Assembly: GCA_022827265.1 (NCBI GenBank)
Contig: JAJDTF010000099.1
Location: 1-64,000, forward strand
DNA length: 64,000 nt
Direction: 5' to 3'
DNA from: Acidimicrobiia bacterium
GTDB lineage: Bacteria > Actinomycetota > Acidimicrobiia > Acidimicrobiales > Poriferisodalaceae
Below, one piece after another: positions 45,059 to 53,365 of the stretch. The notes under the pieces were generated by a model. The model saw only the letters and a list, made by a program, of their open reading frames with translations. It was not told the origin of the DNA and ran no database searches. Each line of letters begins with the position of its first letter. Positions within the stretch are counted from its first letter, which is position 1. A program made the translations under genes and the position numbers.

Positions 45059-45168
45059 CAGGCCAGCACCGCCCACAGCACCAGGCCGAGCGCGACCAGC
45101 GACGCAACGGCAACGAGTACGTAGTCGATCCGGGTGATGCTGTGCTTGCGATACGGGTCGTATCCCAC
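45058..45168 (-). CDS. 36-residue single-helix membrane protein
   Basis: GTG 45168 opens MGYDPYRKHSITRIDYV, followed by a 19-residue hydrophobic helix with valine, leucine and alanine up to the stop. Positive residues before the helix predict an outside C terminus. The stop overlaps the ATG of the next gene (TGATG), so both are probably translated together. No Shine-Dalgarno is obvious. Confidence 0.55.
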   Translation of the reverse strand: MGYDPYRKHSITRIDYVLVAVASLVALGLVLWAVLA

Positions 45169-45233
45169 TCGTGCAGTATCGCCCGGCGCGGCTCGGCCGC
45201 GTGGCAGCGGAAAATGCCGGCTCGCCCGTGGAC

Positions 45234-45261
45234 GCCTCGGTGTACGGTGCCCAGCCGAGGC
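45234..45261. other. Short hairpin in the comM upstream region
   Basis: GCCTCGG (45234-45240) and CCGAGGC (45255-45261) can pair across a 14-base loop. The 245-base gap between 45169 and 45413 shows no other recognisable feature. Confidence 0.25.
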
Positions 45262-45413
45262 CGCCGCAATGGCCCGGACGCCAGGGTGTAGGCCCTGAGC
45301 GTCAGACGCCGCCGGTGCTGCTGCGCTGATCGTTGCCCCCAGCGGGCTTCTTCGTCGAACCCGGACTGCGCCGCTGCGGCGCTGTGTCCGGCCCGAGTTG
45401 CCGGAGGAAGCCC

Positions 45414-46928
45414 ATGCTGGCTACCGCAACGGCCGCGACGCTCGTCGGCGTCGACGGCCATGTCGTCACCGTTGAAGTTCACATCTCGAGCGGTCTGCCG
45501 TCGTTCACCATCGTCGGGCTGCCCGACGCCGCATGCCGCGAAGCGCGCGACCGGGTCCGCGCAGCGGTGCTCTCGTCCGGGCTCGAGTGGCCGCAGGGGC
45601 GCGTCACGGTGAACTTGGCACCGTCGGGGCTGCGCAAGGGCGGTGCCGTGCTGGACTTGGCCATGGCGGTGGCGTTCTTGGCCGTCACCGGGCAGCTTCC
45701 GGCCGAGTCGCTGCGGGGCAGGGCCTTCGTGGGAGAACTGGGCCTCGACGGTGCCATTCGAGGTGTCGTCGGCGTGCTGCCGCTGGTGGACGCGCTGCGC
45801 GACCGGGCCGTGGTAGTGGCACCCGAGGCGTATCACGTCGCCCGTGTCGCGGCACCGCGTGAGGTGTACGCCGTGGGTTCGCTCAGCACGTTGGCTTCGG
45901 TGTTGGCGGCCCGAGCGCCGTGGCCCGATCCGCCCCACGATCCGCCTGCGCCTGCTGCGGTACCGGTGCCTGATCTCGGCGACGTGATCGGTCAGCCCTC
46001 CGCCCGACGAGCAGTCGAGGTTGCTGCGGCGGGCGGCCACCACCTGCTGATGCTGGGTCCGCCCGGTGCAGGCAAGACGATGCTGGCCCGGCGGCTGGTG
46101 GGCCTGCTGCCCGAGCTCAGCCGGGAATGCGCGATGGAGGCCACGAGGGTCCAGTCGGCCGCTGGCTTGCCGCTGCCGACAGGCCTAGCGACTCGGCCGA
46201 TTCTTCGCAGCCCCCATCACACAGCCACGATGGCGGCGCTGGTGGGCGGAGGCACTACTGCGATCCGGCCCGGCGAGATCTCGCTGGCACACCGCGGCGT
46301 GCTGTTCCTCGACGAACTCGGCGAGTTCGCGCCCAGCGTGCTCGATGCAATGCGTCAACCGCTCGAAGAAGGCACCGTGCAGGTGAGCCGGGCGGCCGGT
46401 GCCTGCACGTTTCCCACCCGCTTCTTGCTGGTGGCGGCCATGAACCCCTGCCCGTGCGGTCAGGCTGGCCGGCCGAACTCGTGCAGATGCTCCGACGTGG
46501 TCCGGCAGCGGTACCTGCGGCGCCTGTCGGGGCCGCTGCTTGACCGCTTCGACCTCCGCATCCAGGTGCAGCCGCCCGATCCCGATCAACTGCTCGACGG
46601 CGTCCGCGGCGAGCCGACCACCATCGTGGCCAGCCGCGTGCGCGCAGCGCGCGAGCGTGCTGCGTCGCGAGGGGTCGAGACCAACGTGGAGCTCTCGGGC
46701 GCGCAGCTGGAACATCACGCTCCGTTGACCGCCGCCGCCCACGCCGCGCTGCGCGAACGCCTTCGCGCCGGGCTGCTCAGCGGCCGGGGTTTGCATCGCG
46801 TGCGCTGCGTGGCCCTGACGCTGTGCGATCTCGCCGATGACGAGCCGGAGATCGACGCCGACCGTCTCAACGAAGCGTTGACGCTGCGCGCCAGCGTCGA
46901 CAAGCTGTATGCGCCTGCAGCGGCGTGA
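45414..46928 (+). CDS. comM: Mg-chelatase-like ATPase ComM/YifB
   Basis: ATG 45414 has GGAGGAAG upstream and starts MLATATAATLVGVDGH, the normal opening. N-terminal Lon-like ChlI domain (LAPSGLRKGGAVLDL), then AAA core: MLGPPGAGKTMLARRL, VLFLDELGEFAP, CPCGQAGRPNSCRC and C-terminal ChlI region. 504 residues. ComM is a hexameric helicase promoting branch migration during integration of transforming DNA; it neighbours dprA here. Confidence 0.94.
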   Translation: MLATATAATLVGVDGHVVTVEVHISSGLPSFTIVGLPDAACREARDRVRAAVLSSGLEWPQGRVTVNLAPSGLRKGGAVLDLAMAVAFLAVTGQLPAESLRGRAFVGELGLDGAIRGVVGVLPLVDALRDRAVVVAPEAYHVARVAAPREVYAVGSLSTLASVLAARAPWPDPPHDPPAPAAVPVPDLGDVIGQPSARRAVEVAAAGGHHLLMLGPPGAGKTMLARRLVGLLPELSRECAMEATRVQSAAGLPLPTGLATRPILRSPHHTATMAALVGGGTTAIRPGEISLAHRGVLFLDELGEFAPSVLDAMRQPLEEGTVQVSRAAGACTFPTRFLLVAAMNPCPCGQAGRPNSCRCSDVVRQRYLRRLSGPLLDRFDLRIQVQPPDPDQLLDGVRGEPTTIVASRVRAARERAASRGVETNVELSGAQLEHHAPLTAAAHAALRERLRAGLLSGRGLHRVRCVALTLCDLADDEPEIDADRLNEALTLRASVDKLYAPAAA

Positions 46929-47045
46929 GCTCGGCACGATGAGCACTCCGAGTCTCACGTCGGAATGGATGCACCGACAGGTGTGGGGTGCTGAGCTCGC
47001 ACCCGTGCCGCATTTGGCGGCGGCACCCGCGCGGACGGCTGCGCC

Positions 47046-48218
47046 GTGAACGCCGGTGCGCGCGTCGACGAAGGGCGAGCCGAGCTCGGCGCGCTGGTCG
47101 AGCTGTGCTCGCTGCCTCACATGGGCCCGGCGCGACTGCGCGCCTTGCTGAGCGAGCGAGATGCGCTCGAAGCCATCGGTCAGCTGCGTGCCGGCGGGGC
47201 TGCCGTGCTGGCGGCATTGGGGTCGTGCCGCGGTGTCGACGCACCGCTGGTCGCGACATGGCGGCGGCAGGTCGCCTCGGCGTGTGACAGGGCGGCGCTG
47301 AGCGGCCAGCCAGTCGGCGCCGATTTGCTTGATGCGCATGCGCATGAAGACGTATGGCTGTGGGTGCCCAAGCGCAGTGACGGTGACGGGCTCTGGGAAT
47401 CGGACCCAGAGCCGCCGGCATTGCTGTTCGGTCAAGGTGCAGCTGTCACGACAGCGGTTCGGCGCGTCGGCATTGTGGGCACACGGCGATGCACTGCCTA
47501 CGGGCGCACAGTGGCTCAGCAACTCGGGTCGGATCTCGCGGCGGCGGGGGTGGCAGTGGTGTCGGGATTGGCGACCGGCATCGACGGCATCGCCCAGCGC
47601 GCTGCGCTTGACGCGGGCGGACAGGTCATCGGTGTCGTCGGCAGCGGGCTGGATCAGGTATACCCGGCCTCGAACCGGACGCTGTGGGCAGATGTGGCAC
47701 AGCACGGGACGCTGCTCAGCGAGTACCCGCTCGGCCGGCGCGCAGCGCAGTGGCAGTTCCCGGCGCGCAATCGGATCGTGGCGGCCATCTGCGAGGTGCT
47801 GGTGGTGGTCGAATCGGGTTCCGCAGGCGGCTCGATGTACACCGTGGATGCCGCAGCCGAGCGCGACCGGCCGGTCATGGCGGTGCCGGGGCCGATTACC
47901 AGCGCCGCCTCGGCCGGCACCAACCGGCTCCTCGCCGAAGGATGCGCTCCCGTTTGCGACGTGGCCGACGTGTTGGCGGCACTCGGCGAGCCCGGCCGCG
48001 CCGACGTGGCGCCCGGCAGTCTCGGGCAGCTTGGGCCAGCTATTGCGGAGCCGCTCGACCGACGAGTCTTGGACGAGCTCAGTGCCGGACCGCGCACGCT
48101 CGATGAATTGACGCTGCAGACCGGCGCCAGTCTTGGCGAACTGGCGTCATCGCTTGGCCGTTTGCAGCTGTCGGGTTGGGCCAGCGAGATCGGCGGATGG
48201 TGGGAGAAGTCGCGATGA
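47046..48218 (+). CDS. dprA: DNA-processing protein DprA
   Basis: GTG start; 390 residues. N-terminal SAM-like region; Rossmann core with GIVGTRRCTAYGR, SGLATGIDGIAQRAAL, VVGSGLDQVYPASNR, LLSEYPLG and FPARNRIVAAIC; C-terminal winged helix (ELSAGPRTLDELTLQTG). Loads RecA on incoming single-stranded DNA. Confidence 0.95.
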   Translation: MNAGARVDEGRAELGALVELCSLPHMGPARLRALLSERDALEAIGQLRAGGAAVLAALGSCRGVDAPLVATWRRQVASACDRAALSGQPVGADLLDAHAHEDVWLWVPKRSDGDGLWESDPEPPALLFGQGAAVTTAVRRVGIVGTRRCTAYGRTVAQQLGSDLAAAGVAVVSGLATGIDGIAQRAALDAGGQVIGVVGSGLDQVYPASNRTLWADVAQHGTLLSEYPLGRRAAQWQFPARNRIVAAICEVLVVVESGSAGGSMYTVDAAAERDRPVMAVPGPITSAASAGTNRLLAEGCAPVCDVADVLAALGEPGRADVAPGSLGQLGPAIAEPLDRRVLDELSAGPRTLDELTLQTGASLGELASSLGRLQLSGWASEIGGWWEKSR

Positions 48219-48356
48219 AGCCCCGGCGTGACCGCCGCCGGGAGCGCGGTGCTGCGACGTCACTGCGCGCCTGGGGTCGCTACGCCGGTCGGCGGCGCGT
48301 TCGTGGAACTGATTGCGCTCGCAGTCCGGTGGGGGCCCCTCGGTACTGTGGTTCTG

Positions 48357-49274
48357 GTGACGTCGCGTCTGGAGACTGGGGTGCCGCCGATGTGGCGAGT
48401 CCCCGAATTCGTTCTGTCGCTGACGGCGGCATCGGAATCCACCAAGCGCGCCTACCGTTCCGATCTGCGCCAATTCGCCGAGTGGGCGGGCCGGGCCGGG
48501 CTCGACGCACCGGGCGACGTCGATCGGCGCCGGCTGCGCCGATACATCGCATTCCTGTCGGTGCGTGGGCTGTCGCGACGCTCGGTGGCTCGCAAAGCGT
48601 CCGCATTGAGGCGTTACTTCGGGTGGCTGGTGCGCCACGGCGCCATCGACGTCGACCCGGCGCTCGGGCTTGCCGCGCCGGCCGGCTCGGGACGCCTGCC
48701 GCGCGTGCTGGGTACGGCAGAAGTGTCGGACATGCTGGGCGACGGCACGGTGCCGGACGATCCGACCGAGCTGCGCGACCGGCTCGTACTCGAACTGCTC
48801 TACGGCAGCGGCCTGCGCGTCGCCGAGCTCTGCCAGCTCGATCGCGGCGCCTTCCGGCCGGGCAGCGCTCACATCGAGGTAATCGGGAAGGGCGCCAAGC
48901 ACCGCCGGGTGCCGCTCAGCGAGCCGGCCATGGCGCTGCTCGCCGCATGGCGCGATGGCGGCAGCGACGAGTTCGACGGGCAGCGGCTGCGCGAGCCAGC
49001 CGACCGCGACCCTGCGGCACTGCTGGTGAACCTGCGCGGCAACCGGCTCGGCACTCGGGACGTGCAGCGGATCCTGGATCGCCACGCCGCCACGCCGACC
49101 CATCCGCATGCCCTGCGGCACACCTACGCAACGCATCTGCTGGACGGCGGAGCCGACCTGCGCGTGGTGCAGGAACTGCTCGGCCACGCGCGGCTCGCGA
49201 CCACCCAGATCTATACGCGGGTCAGCAGGGAGCGCCTCAGGGAGGTGTACGAGTCGGCGCACCCGCGCGCCTGA
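48357..49274 (+). CDS. xerC: Tyrosine recombinase XerC
   Basis: GTG 48357 gives 305 residues, normal for XerC (a longer frame from 48228 is possible). SAM-like N domain ([19 protein letters not shown]), then catalytic Arg in [27 protein letters not shown] (HxxR), [16 protein letters not shown] (His and Tyr nucleophile). Resolves chromosome dimers at dif with XerD. Its stop overlaps the apparent CTG start of the M23 gene. Confidence 0.92.
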   Translation: MTSRLETGVPPMWRVPEFVLSLTAASESTKRAYRSDLRQFAEWAGRAGLDAPGDVDRRRLRRYIAFLSVRGLSRRSVARKASALRRYFGWLVRHGAIDVDPALGLAAPAGSGRLPRVLGTAEVSDMLGDGTVPDDPTELRDRLVLELLYGSGLRVAELCQLDRGAFRPGSAHIEVIGKGAKHRRVPLSEPAMALLAAWRDGGSDEFDGQRLREPADRDPAALLVNLRGNRLGTRDVQRILDRHAATPTHPHALRHTYATHLLDGGADLRVVQELLGHARLATTQIYTRVSRERLREVYESAHPRA

Positions 49275-49837
49275 CGGCCGCATTCGCTCTTGCGGGCGCG
49301 GCTGTTCTGGCTTCAGCGAGCGGTCCGGCGCTGGCACAGGCTGTGCCGGCGCAGACTGGGCCGACGCTCGGGTACATCTGGCCGGTGCACGGCACCGTCG
49401 TTGACCCTTTCCGGCCGCCGGACAACCCGTACGGATCCGGCAATCGCGGCCTTGAGTTCGCGACGCAGCCCGGCTCCGCGTTCTGGGCCGCTGCTGGTGG
49501 AGTCGTCAGCTTCGCCGGGCCGGTAGGAGGTCGTTTGCATGTCACGGTCAGCCATCCCGACGGTTTGCGGGTGTCGTACTCCGGGGTTGCGTCGATCGGC
49601 GTGCGCCGAGGCGAACGAGTCCAGCAGCGACAGCAACTCGGCACCACAGGCGATCGGCTGCATGTCGGCGTGCGGCGGGGCGAGACGTACCTCGACCCAG
49701 CTCAGATTTTCGGCAGCCGTCGCAGCCCGAGTGGACAGCCGTCGCTTGGCCGACCGCATCTCGTCCCCTCATCGCCGTCCGTGTATCGCCTGCAACTGCG
49801 CTGGTTACACTCCGGCGTCGGCAATGCGGTGCTCTGA
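49271..49837 (+). CDS. M23/LytM-family secreted protein with altered zinc ligands
   Basis: No ATG, GTG or TTG lies in frame for well over 100 bases upstream; CTG 49271 (overlapping the xerC stop as CTGA) yields a convincing signal peptide ending PALA-QA. The LytM fold is clear ([55 protein letters not shown]). The first zinc motif, normally HxGxD as in GHRGVD, reads GNRGLE, so two ligands are changed; the last histidine remains. This resembles non-enzymatic EnvC/NlpD-type activators. It sits between xerC and rpsB, the conserved actinobacterial position. Confidence 0.78.
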   Translation: MTAAFALAGAAVLASASGPALAQAVPAQTGPTLGYIWPVHGTVVDPFRPPDNPYGSGNRGLEFATQPGSAFWAAAGGVVSFAGPVGGRLHVTVSHPDGLRVSYSGVASIGVRRGERVQQRQQLGTTGDRLHVGVRRGETYLDPAQIFGSRRSPSGQPSLGRPHLVPSSPSVYRLQLRWLHSGVGNAVL

Positions 49838-50020
49838 GGCTTACGCCGACGGAGGCCTGGCAACGGGGAGGCCAAGTCTCCCGGAAGCCTGAGTCTGCGT
49901 CGGCGCGTCTCGCCGGGATCACAATGCCACCGACCATTCACTGACCAGCCGGGGCGACCCCACGGTCGCCGCTGCCCAAGCGGCGTCGTCCCCGGTGCAG
50001 AGATTCGAACCGTGGGGAGG
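49837..50020 (+). promoter_or_regulatory. Structured rpsB leader with alternative pairings at the ribosome-binding site
   Basis: The Shine-Dalgarno GGGGAGG (50014-50020) overlaps CCGTGGGG (50010-50017), the exact reverse complement of CCCCACGG (49958-49965). That same upstream segment is partly consumed by a competing hairpin GGCGACC-CCAC-GGTCGCC (49953-49970). Further upstream an 8-bp helix (49844-49851 with 49898-49905) and a 6-bp helix (49837-49842 with 49885-49890) cross in pseudoknot fashion around a GGCCT/AGGCC hairpin. Such geometry is typical of ribosomal-protein autoregulation; no family match can be claimed. Confidence 0.45.
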
Positions 50021-50027
50021 AGCATTC

Positions 50028-51101
50028 ATGTCCGCTGTTGTGACCATGTCCGACCTGCTCGGCGCCGGCGTGCATTTCGGCCACCAGACCCGTCGCTGGA
50101 ACCCGAAGATGGAACGGTTCCTGTGGGGCGAGCGCAACGGCATTTACATCATCGACCTGCGGCAGACGCTTCAACTTCTCGAAGACGCCTACGCCTACGT
50201 GCGCGACACCGTGGCCCGTGGCGGCACGATCCTGTTCGTCGGCACCAAGCGCCAGGCCCAGTATCCGATCCAACGCCATGCCAATGCGTGCGGCATGCCG
50301 TATGTGAACCAGCGTTGGCTGGGCGGAATGCTGACCAACTTCCGCACCATCCGCGGCCGGGTCACCAAGATGCTCGAGTACGAGCGGATGCAGACTGCCG
50401 GCGACTTCAACAACATGCCGAAGAAGGAAGCCCTGCTGCACACCCGTGAGCTCACCAAGCTGCAGCGCAACCTGAACGGCATCCGGAACATGGACAAGCT
50501 GCCGGATGCCGTTTTCGTGCTCGACACACCGAAGGAGCACATCGCGGTAGCGGAGGCTGTCCGGCTCAAGCTCCCGGTGGTTGCCGTCGCCGACTCAAAC
50601 TCCGATCCCGATCCGATCACCTACGTCATCCCCGGCAACGACGACGCGATCCGGTCGACCGAATTGCTGTGCAGGGTCATCGCCGATGCTGCGCTGGAAG
50701 GCCGATACATGGCCGAACGCAGCGGCGTGGCGGTGGCCCCGGCAGGCGAGCGCTCGCCCGAGGAAGAAGCCCGCATTGCTGCACAGCAGGCTGAGGCGCA
50801 GCGGGCCGCCATGGCCGAGGCTTCAGCTCGGGAGGCCCGAATCGCTGCCGACCAGGCCCGCAAGGCCGCCGCGGCGGCCGCCGTTCCTGACATGCGGTCG
50901 GCTGAGGCTCCTGCCGCAGCGGCTGATGTCGGCGGTGACGCAAACCCCGCTGTCGAGGCATCTGTGCCGGTCGAGTCCACCAGCGACACCAGCGACACGT
51001 CCGCGTCCGCCGAGCCTGCCGCCGAATCCGACGAGGCTGCGGGCGATGGCGCCGACGCCGAACCCCTCGCCCCCTCATCTGGATCACAAGGAGCGTCTTG
51101 A
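50028..51101 (+). CDS. rpsB: 30S ribosomal protein S2 with long Ala-rich tail
   Basis: ATG 50028 with GGGGAGGAG upstream. [36 protein letters not shown] and [23 protein letters not shown] are canonical S2. Residues from about 240 on form a 115-residue Ala/Glu/Arg coil then acidic Ser/Thr/Asp tail, beyond the usual 240-270. tsf follows by one base. Confidence 0.95.
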   Translation: MSAVVTMSDLLGAGVHFGHQTRRWNPKMERFLWGERNGIYIIDLRQTLQLLEDAYAYVRDTVARGGTILFVGTKRQAQYPIQRHANACGMPYVNQRWLGGMLTNFRTIRGRVTKMLEYERMQTAGDFNNMPKKEALLHTRELTKLQRNLNGIRNMDKLPDAVFVLDTPKEHIAVAEAVRLKLPVVAVADSNSDPDPITYVIPGNDDAIRSTELLCRVIADAALEGRYMAERSGVAVAPAGERSPEEEARIAAQQAEAQRAAMAEASAREARIAADQARKAAAAAAVPDMRSAEAPAAAADVGGDANPAVEASVPVESTSDTSDTSASAEPAAESDEAAGDGADAEPLAPSSGSQGAS

Positions 51102-51102
51102 C

Positions 51103-51909
51103 ATGGCGGCGTTCACAGCCAAGGACGTACAGGCCCTGCGCCAAGCCACCGGCGCCGGGATGATGGATGCAAAGAACGCGCTGACACGATGCGATGGGGA
51201 TGCCGACGCCGCGGCCCAGTGGCTGCGCGAGAACGGCATCGCCAAGTCCGCGGCACGAGCGGATCGTGACAACAGCGACGGCGTGGTGGTGGCGCGTGTG
51301 GTCGACGGCGGAGACGGTGCCGTCGGTGCCGTCGTGGAGCTGCGCTGCGAGACAGACTTCGTCGCCAAGTCTGACGGCTTCCTGTCGATGGCAGACAAGC
51401 TGCTGACCGATGTGATCGCAATCGGCCCCTCCGCGGTTGCCGACGCAGCCGCCGCTATCGACGATCTGAAGATCACGCTGAAAGAGAACATCGCCGTCGG
51501 CACAGTCGAGCGCTTTGAAGCCCCCATCGGTTCCTGCATCGACGCCTACGTCCACCAGCAGAATGGCCGTGGCGTCAATGCTGTACTCGTGGAGATCGAA
51601 GGGGCCACGCCGGAGCTCGCTCACGACGTGGCGCTGCACATCGCGAGCAGCCGCCCCACGTACATCCGACGTGCTGATGTGCCTGCCGAGATCCTCGACC
51701 GGGAACGGGCGACGTTCGAGGCAATCAGCCGGAATGAGGGCAAGCCCGAGGCTGCGCTGCCGAAGATCGTCGAGGGCCGCCTGACGGGCTACCTGCGTGA
51801 GCACACGCTCATGGAGCAGAAGTTCGTGAAGGACGAGAAGCGAACGATCGCCGATCTCGTCGGGTCGGCGAACGTGACGCGTTTCGCCCAAGTCGAAATC
51901 GGCCGCTGA
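51103..51909 (+). CDS. tsf: Elongation factor Ts
   Basis: ATG 51103; AAGGAG ten bases upstream. FTAKDVQALRQATGAGMMDAK (UBA domain), RCETDFVAKSDGF (the Asp-Phe that opens the EF-Tu nucleotide pocket), two core halves; 268 residues. Nucleotide exchange factor for EF-Tu. Confidence 0.96.
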   Translation: MAAFTAKDVQALRQATGAGMMDAKNALTRCDGDADAAAQWLRENGIAKSAARADRDNSDGVVVARVVDGGDGAVGAVVELRCETDFVAKSDGFLSMADKLLTDVIAIGPSAVADAAAAIDDLKITLKENIAVGTVERFEAPIGSCIDAYVHQQNGRGVNAVLVEIEGATPELAHDVALHIASSRPTYIRRADVPAEILDRERATFEAISRNEGKPEAALPKIVEGRLTGYLREHTLMEQKFVKDEKRTIADLVGSANVTRFAQVEIGR

Positions 51910-51917
51910 GCATCGCT

Positions 51918-52688
51918 GTGGCTGCGGCGGAGACCACGGAGCCACAGGCCGAAGGCCCGCGCCAGCATGCAGCCCGTGAGTGGAAGCGGGTGGTGCTCAA
52001 GCTGTCGGGCGAGGCGTTGGCCGACGCCGGAGGGAACAACGTCAGCGCCGCTGTGGTGGATTCGCTGGCGTCGGAGATTGCCGACGTCTGGACCTCGTTG
52101 AAGGTTGATATCGCCGTCGTCGTCGGGGGCGGCAACATCTGGCGCGGCATGGCGGGCTCGATCGGCGGCATGGATCGCGCCCAGTCCGACCACATGGGCA
52201 TGCTCGCCACTGTCATCAATGCGCTTGCGTTGCAAGATGCACTCGAACGCAGGGAAGTGCCCACTCGTGTGATGACCGCCATCGGCATGGCACAGATCGC
52301 AGAGCCCTATATCCGGCGCCGGGCTGTGCGCCACCTGGAGAAGGGCCGGGTGGTGATCTTTGCGGCGGGCACCGGCAACCCGTTCTTCACGACCGACACG
52401 GCGGCAGCGTTGCGCGCCGCGGAAGTCGACGCCGATGTCGTGCTGAAGGGCACTCATTCCGGTGTCAACGGCGTCTATACGGCCGATCCGCAGACCGATC
52501 CAGATGCTCAGCTTCTCAGCGAGGTCACGTTTCTGGAAGTGCTCTCCCGGGAACTGGCGGTGATGGACTCCGCGGCGATCGCTGTGTGCAAGGACAATGC
52601 CACTCCCATCGTGGTCTTCGACCTCATGACGCAGGGCAATTTCCGCCGCGTTGTCGAAGGCGAAGCGCTCGGCACCCTGGTGCGCTGA
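51918..52688 (+). CDS. pyrH: UMP kinase
   Basis: GTG start. VVLKLSGEALADAGGN, VVVGGGNIWRGMAGS and VLKGTHSGVNGVYTADPQ are the amino-acid-kinase-fold UMP kinase motifs; 256 residues with a 20-residue leader. Makes UDP from UMP. The 90-base gap after it contains a copy of the GGTCCTGCCGC repeat. Confidence 0.95.
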   Translation: MAAAETTEPQAEGPRQHAAREWKRVVLKLSGEALADAGGNNVSAAVVDSLASEIADVWTSLKVDIAVVVGGGNIWRGMAGSIGGMDRAQSDHMGMLATVINALALQDALERREVPTRVMTAIGMAQIAEPYIRRRAVRHLEKGRVVIFAAGTGNPFFTTDTAAALRAAEVDADVVLKGTHSGVNGVYTADPQTDPDAQLLSEVTFLEVLSRELAVMDSAAIAVCKDNATPIVVFDLMTQGNFRRVVEGEALGTLVR

Positions 52689-52694
52689 ACCCAG

Positions 52695-52720
52695 ACGGTC
52701 CTGCCGCCTCCACAGCAGGA
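52695..52720 (+). repeat. Second small repeat family, copy after pyrH
   Basis: ACGGTCCTGCCGCCTCC then AGCAGGAGCC; CTCC/GGAG can pair. The first 13 bases match the sequence after the membrane-protein gene at 23268. Confidence 0.4.
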
Positions 52721-52778
52721 GCCACGGATGACGAGCAGATGACGGCCACCCCCGACAGGTCGTCGCTACGCTGGTCGG

Positions 52779-53345
52779 GTGAGCGAATTCGCCGCTGAGA
52801 TCTGTGCGGACGCTCGCGAGCGGATGCGCAGCGCCGTCGAACACGCCCGTGGCAACTTCTCCACCGTCCGCACGGGCCGCGCAACACCAGCGCTGGTCGA
52901 GAAGCTCCAGGTCGACTACTACGGCGCTGCCGTTCCGTTGCAGCAGCTGGCGGGATTCTCGGTGCCCGAGGCACGCATGCTGGTCATCCAGCCGTTCGAC
53001 CGGGGCGCGCTCGACGCCATCTCCAAGGCGGTGATGGAGTCTGACCTTGGCATCAATCCATCGAGCGATGGCCATGTCCTGCGACTGCTCTTCCCCCCCT
53101 TGACCGAGGATCGGCGCAAGGATCTGGTACGCGTGGTGAAGCAGATGGCAGAGGACGGGCGCGTCGCGGTGCGCAATCTGCGTCGCAGCGCTCGTCACGA
53201 TCTCGATACCCTCGAAAAGGAGAGGGAGATCTCCGCCGACCAGAAGCGCAGCTTCGAACGGGAGCTCGACGCCGACACCGCCAAATTCGTCGGAGACATT
53301 GACCGGGCGTTGGACGCCAAGGAGCAAGAGCTCCTTGAGGTCTGA
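52779..53345 (+). CDS. frr: Ribosome recycling factor
   Basis: GTG start; 188 residues. RMRSAVEHARGNFSTVRTGRATP, YYGAAVPLQQLAGFSVPEARML, INPSSDGHVLRLLFPPLTEDRRKDL and the long C-terminal three-helix segment are full-length RRF. Splits post-termination ribosomes with EF-G. Confidence 0.96.
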   Translation: MSEFAAEICADARERMRSAVEHARGNFSTVRTGRATPALVEKLQVDYYGAAVPLQQLAGFSVPEARMLVIQPFDRGALDAISKAVMESDLGINPSSDGHVLRLLFPPLTEDRRKDLVRVVKQMAEDGRVAVRNLRRSARHDLDTLEKEREISADQKRSFERELDADTAKFVGDIDRALDAKEQELLEV

Positions 53346-53365
53346 CCGAGCAGGTGTGAAGGCAG

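Noticed and set aside
46939-47049. 36-codon ATG frame between comM and dprA overlapping the dprA GTG
   Set aside because: No ribosome-binding site, no hydrophobic or zinc motif and composition typical of chance frames; unlike the membrane micro-ORF at 45058-45168 it has no recognisable feature.
48357-49274. Tyrosine recombinase as a phage or island integrase
   Set aside because: Size, motif set and position between dprA and rpsB match housekeeping XerC; no attachment-site duplication or phage genes nearby.
50002-50011. GATTCGAACC resembling a tRNA T-loop (reverse strand)
   Set aside because: Flanking bases do not form a T-stem, anticodon arm or acceptor stem; it lies in the rpsB ribosome-binding region.
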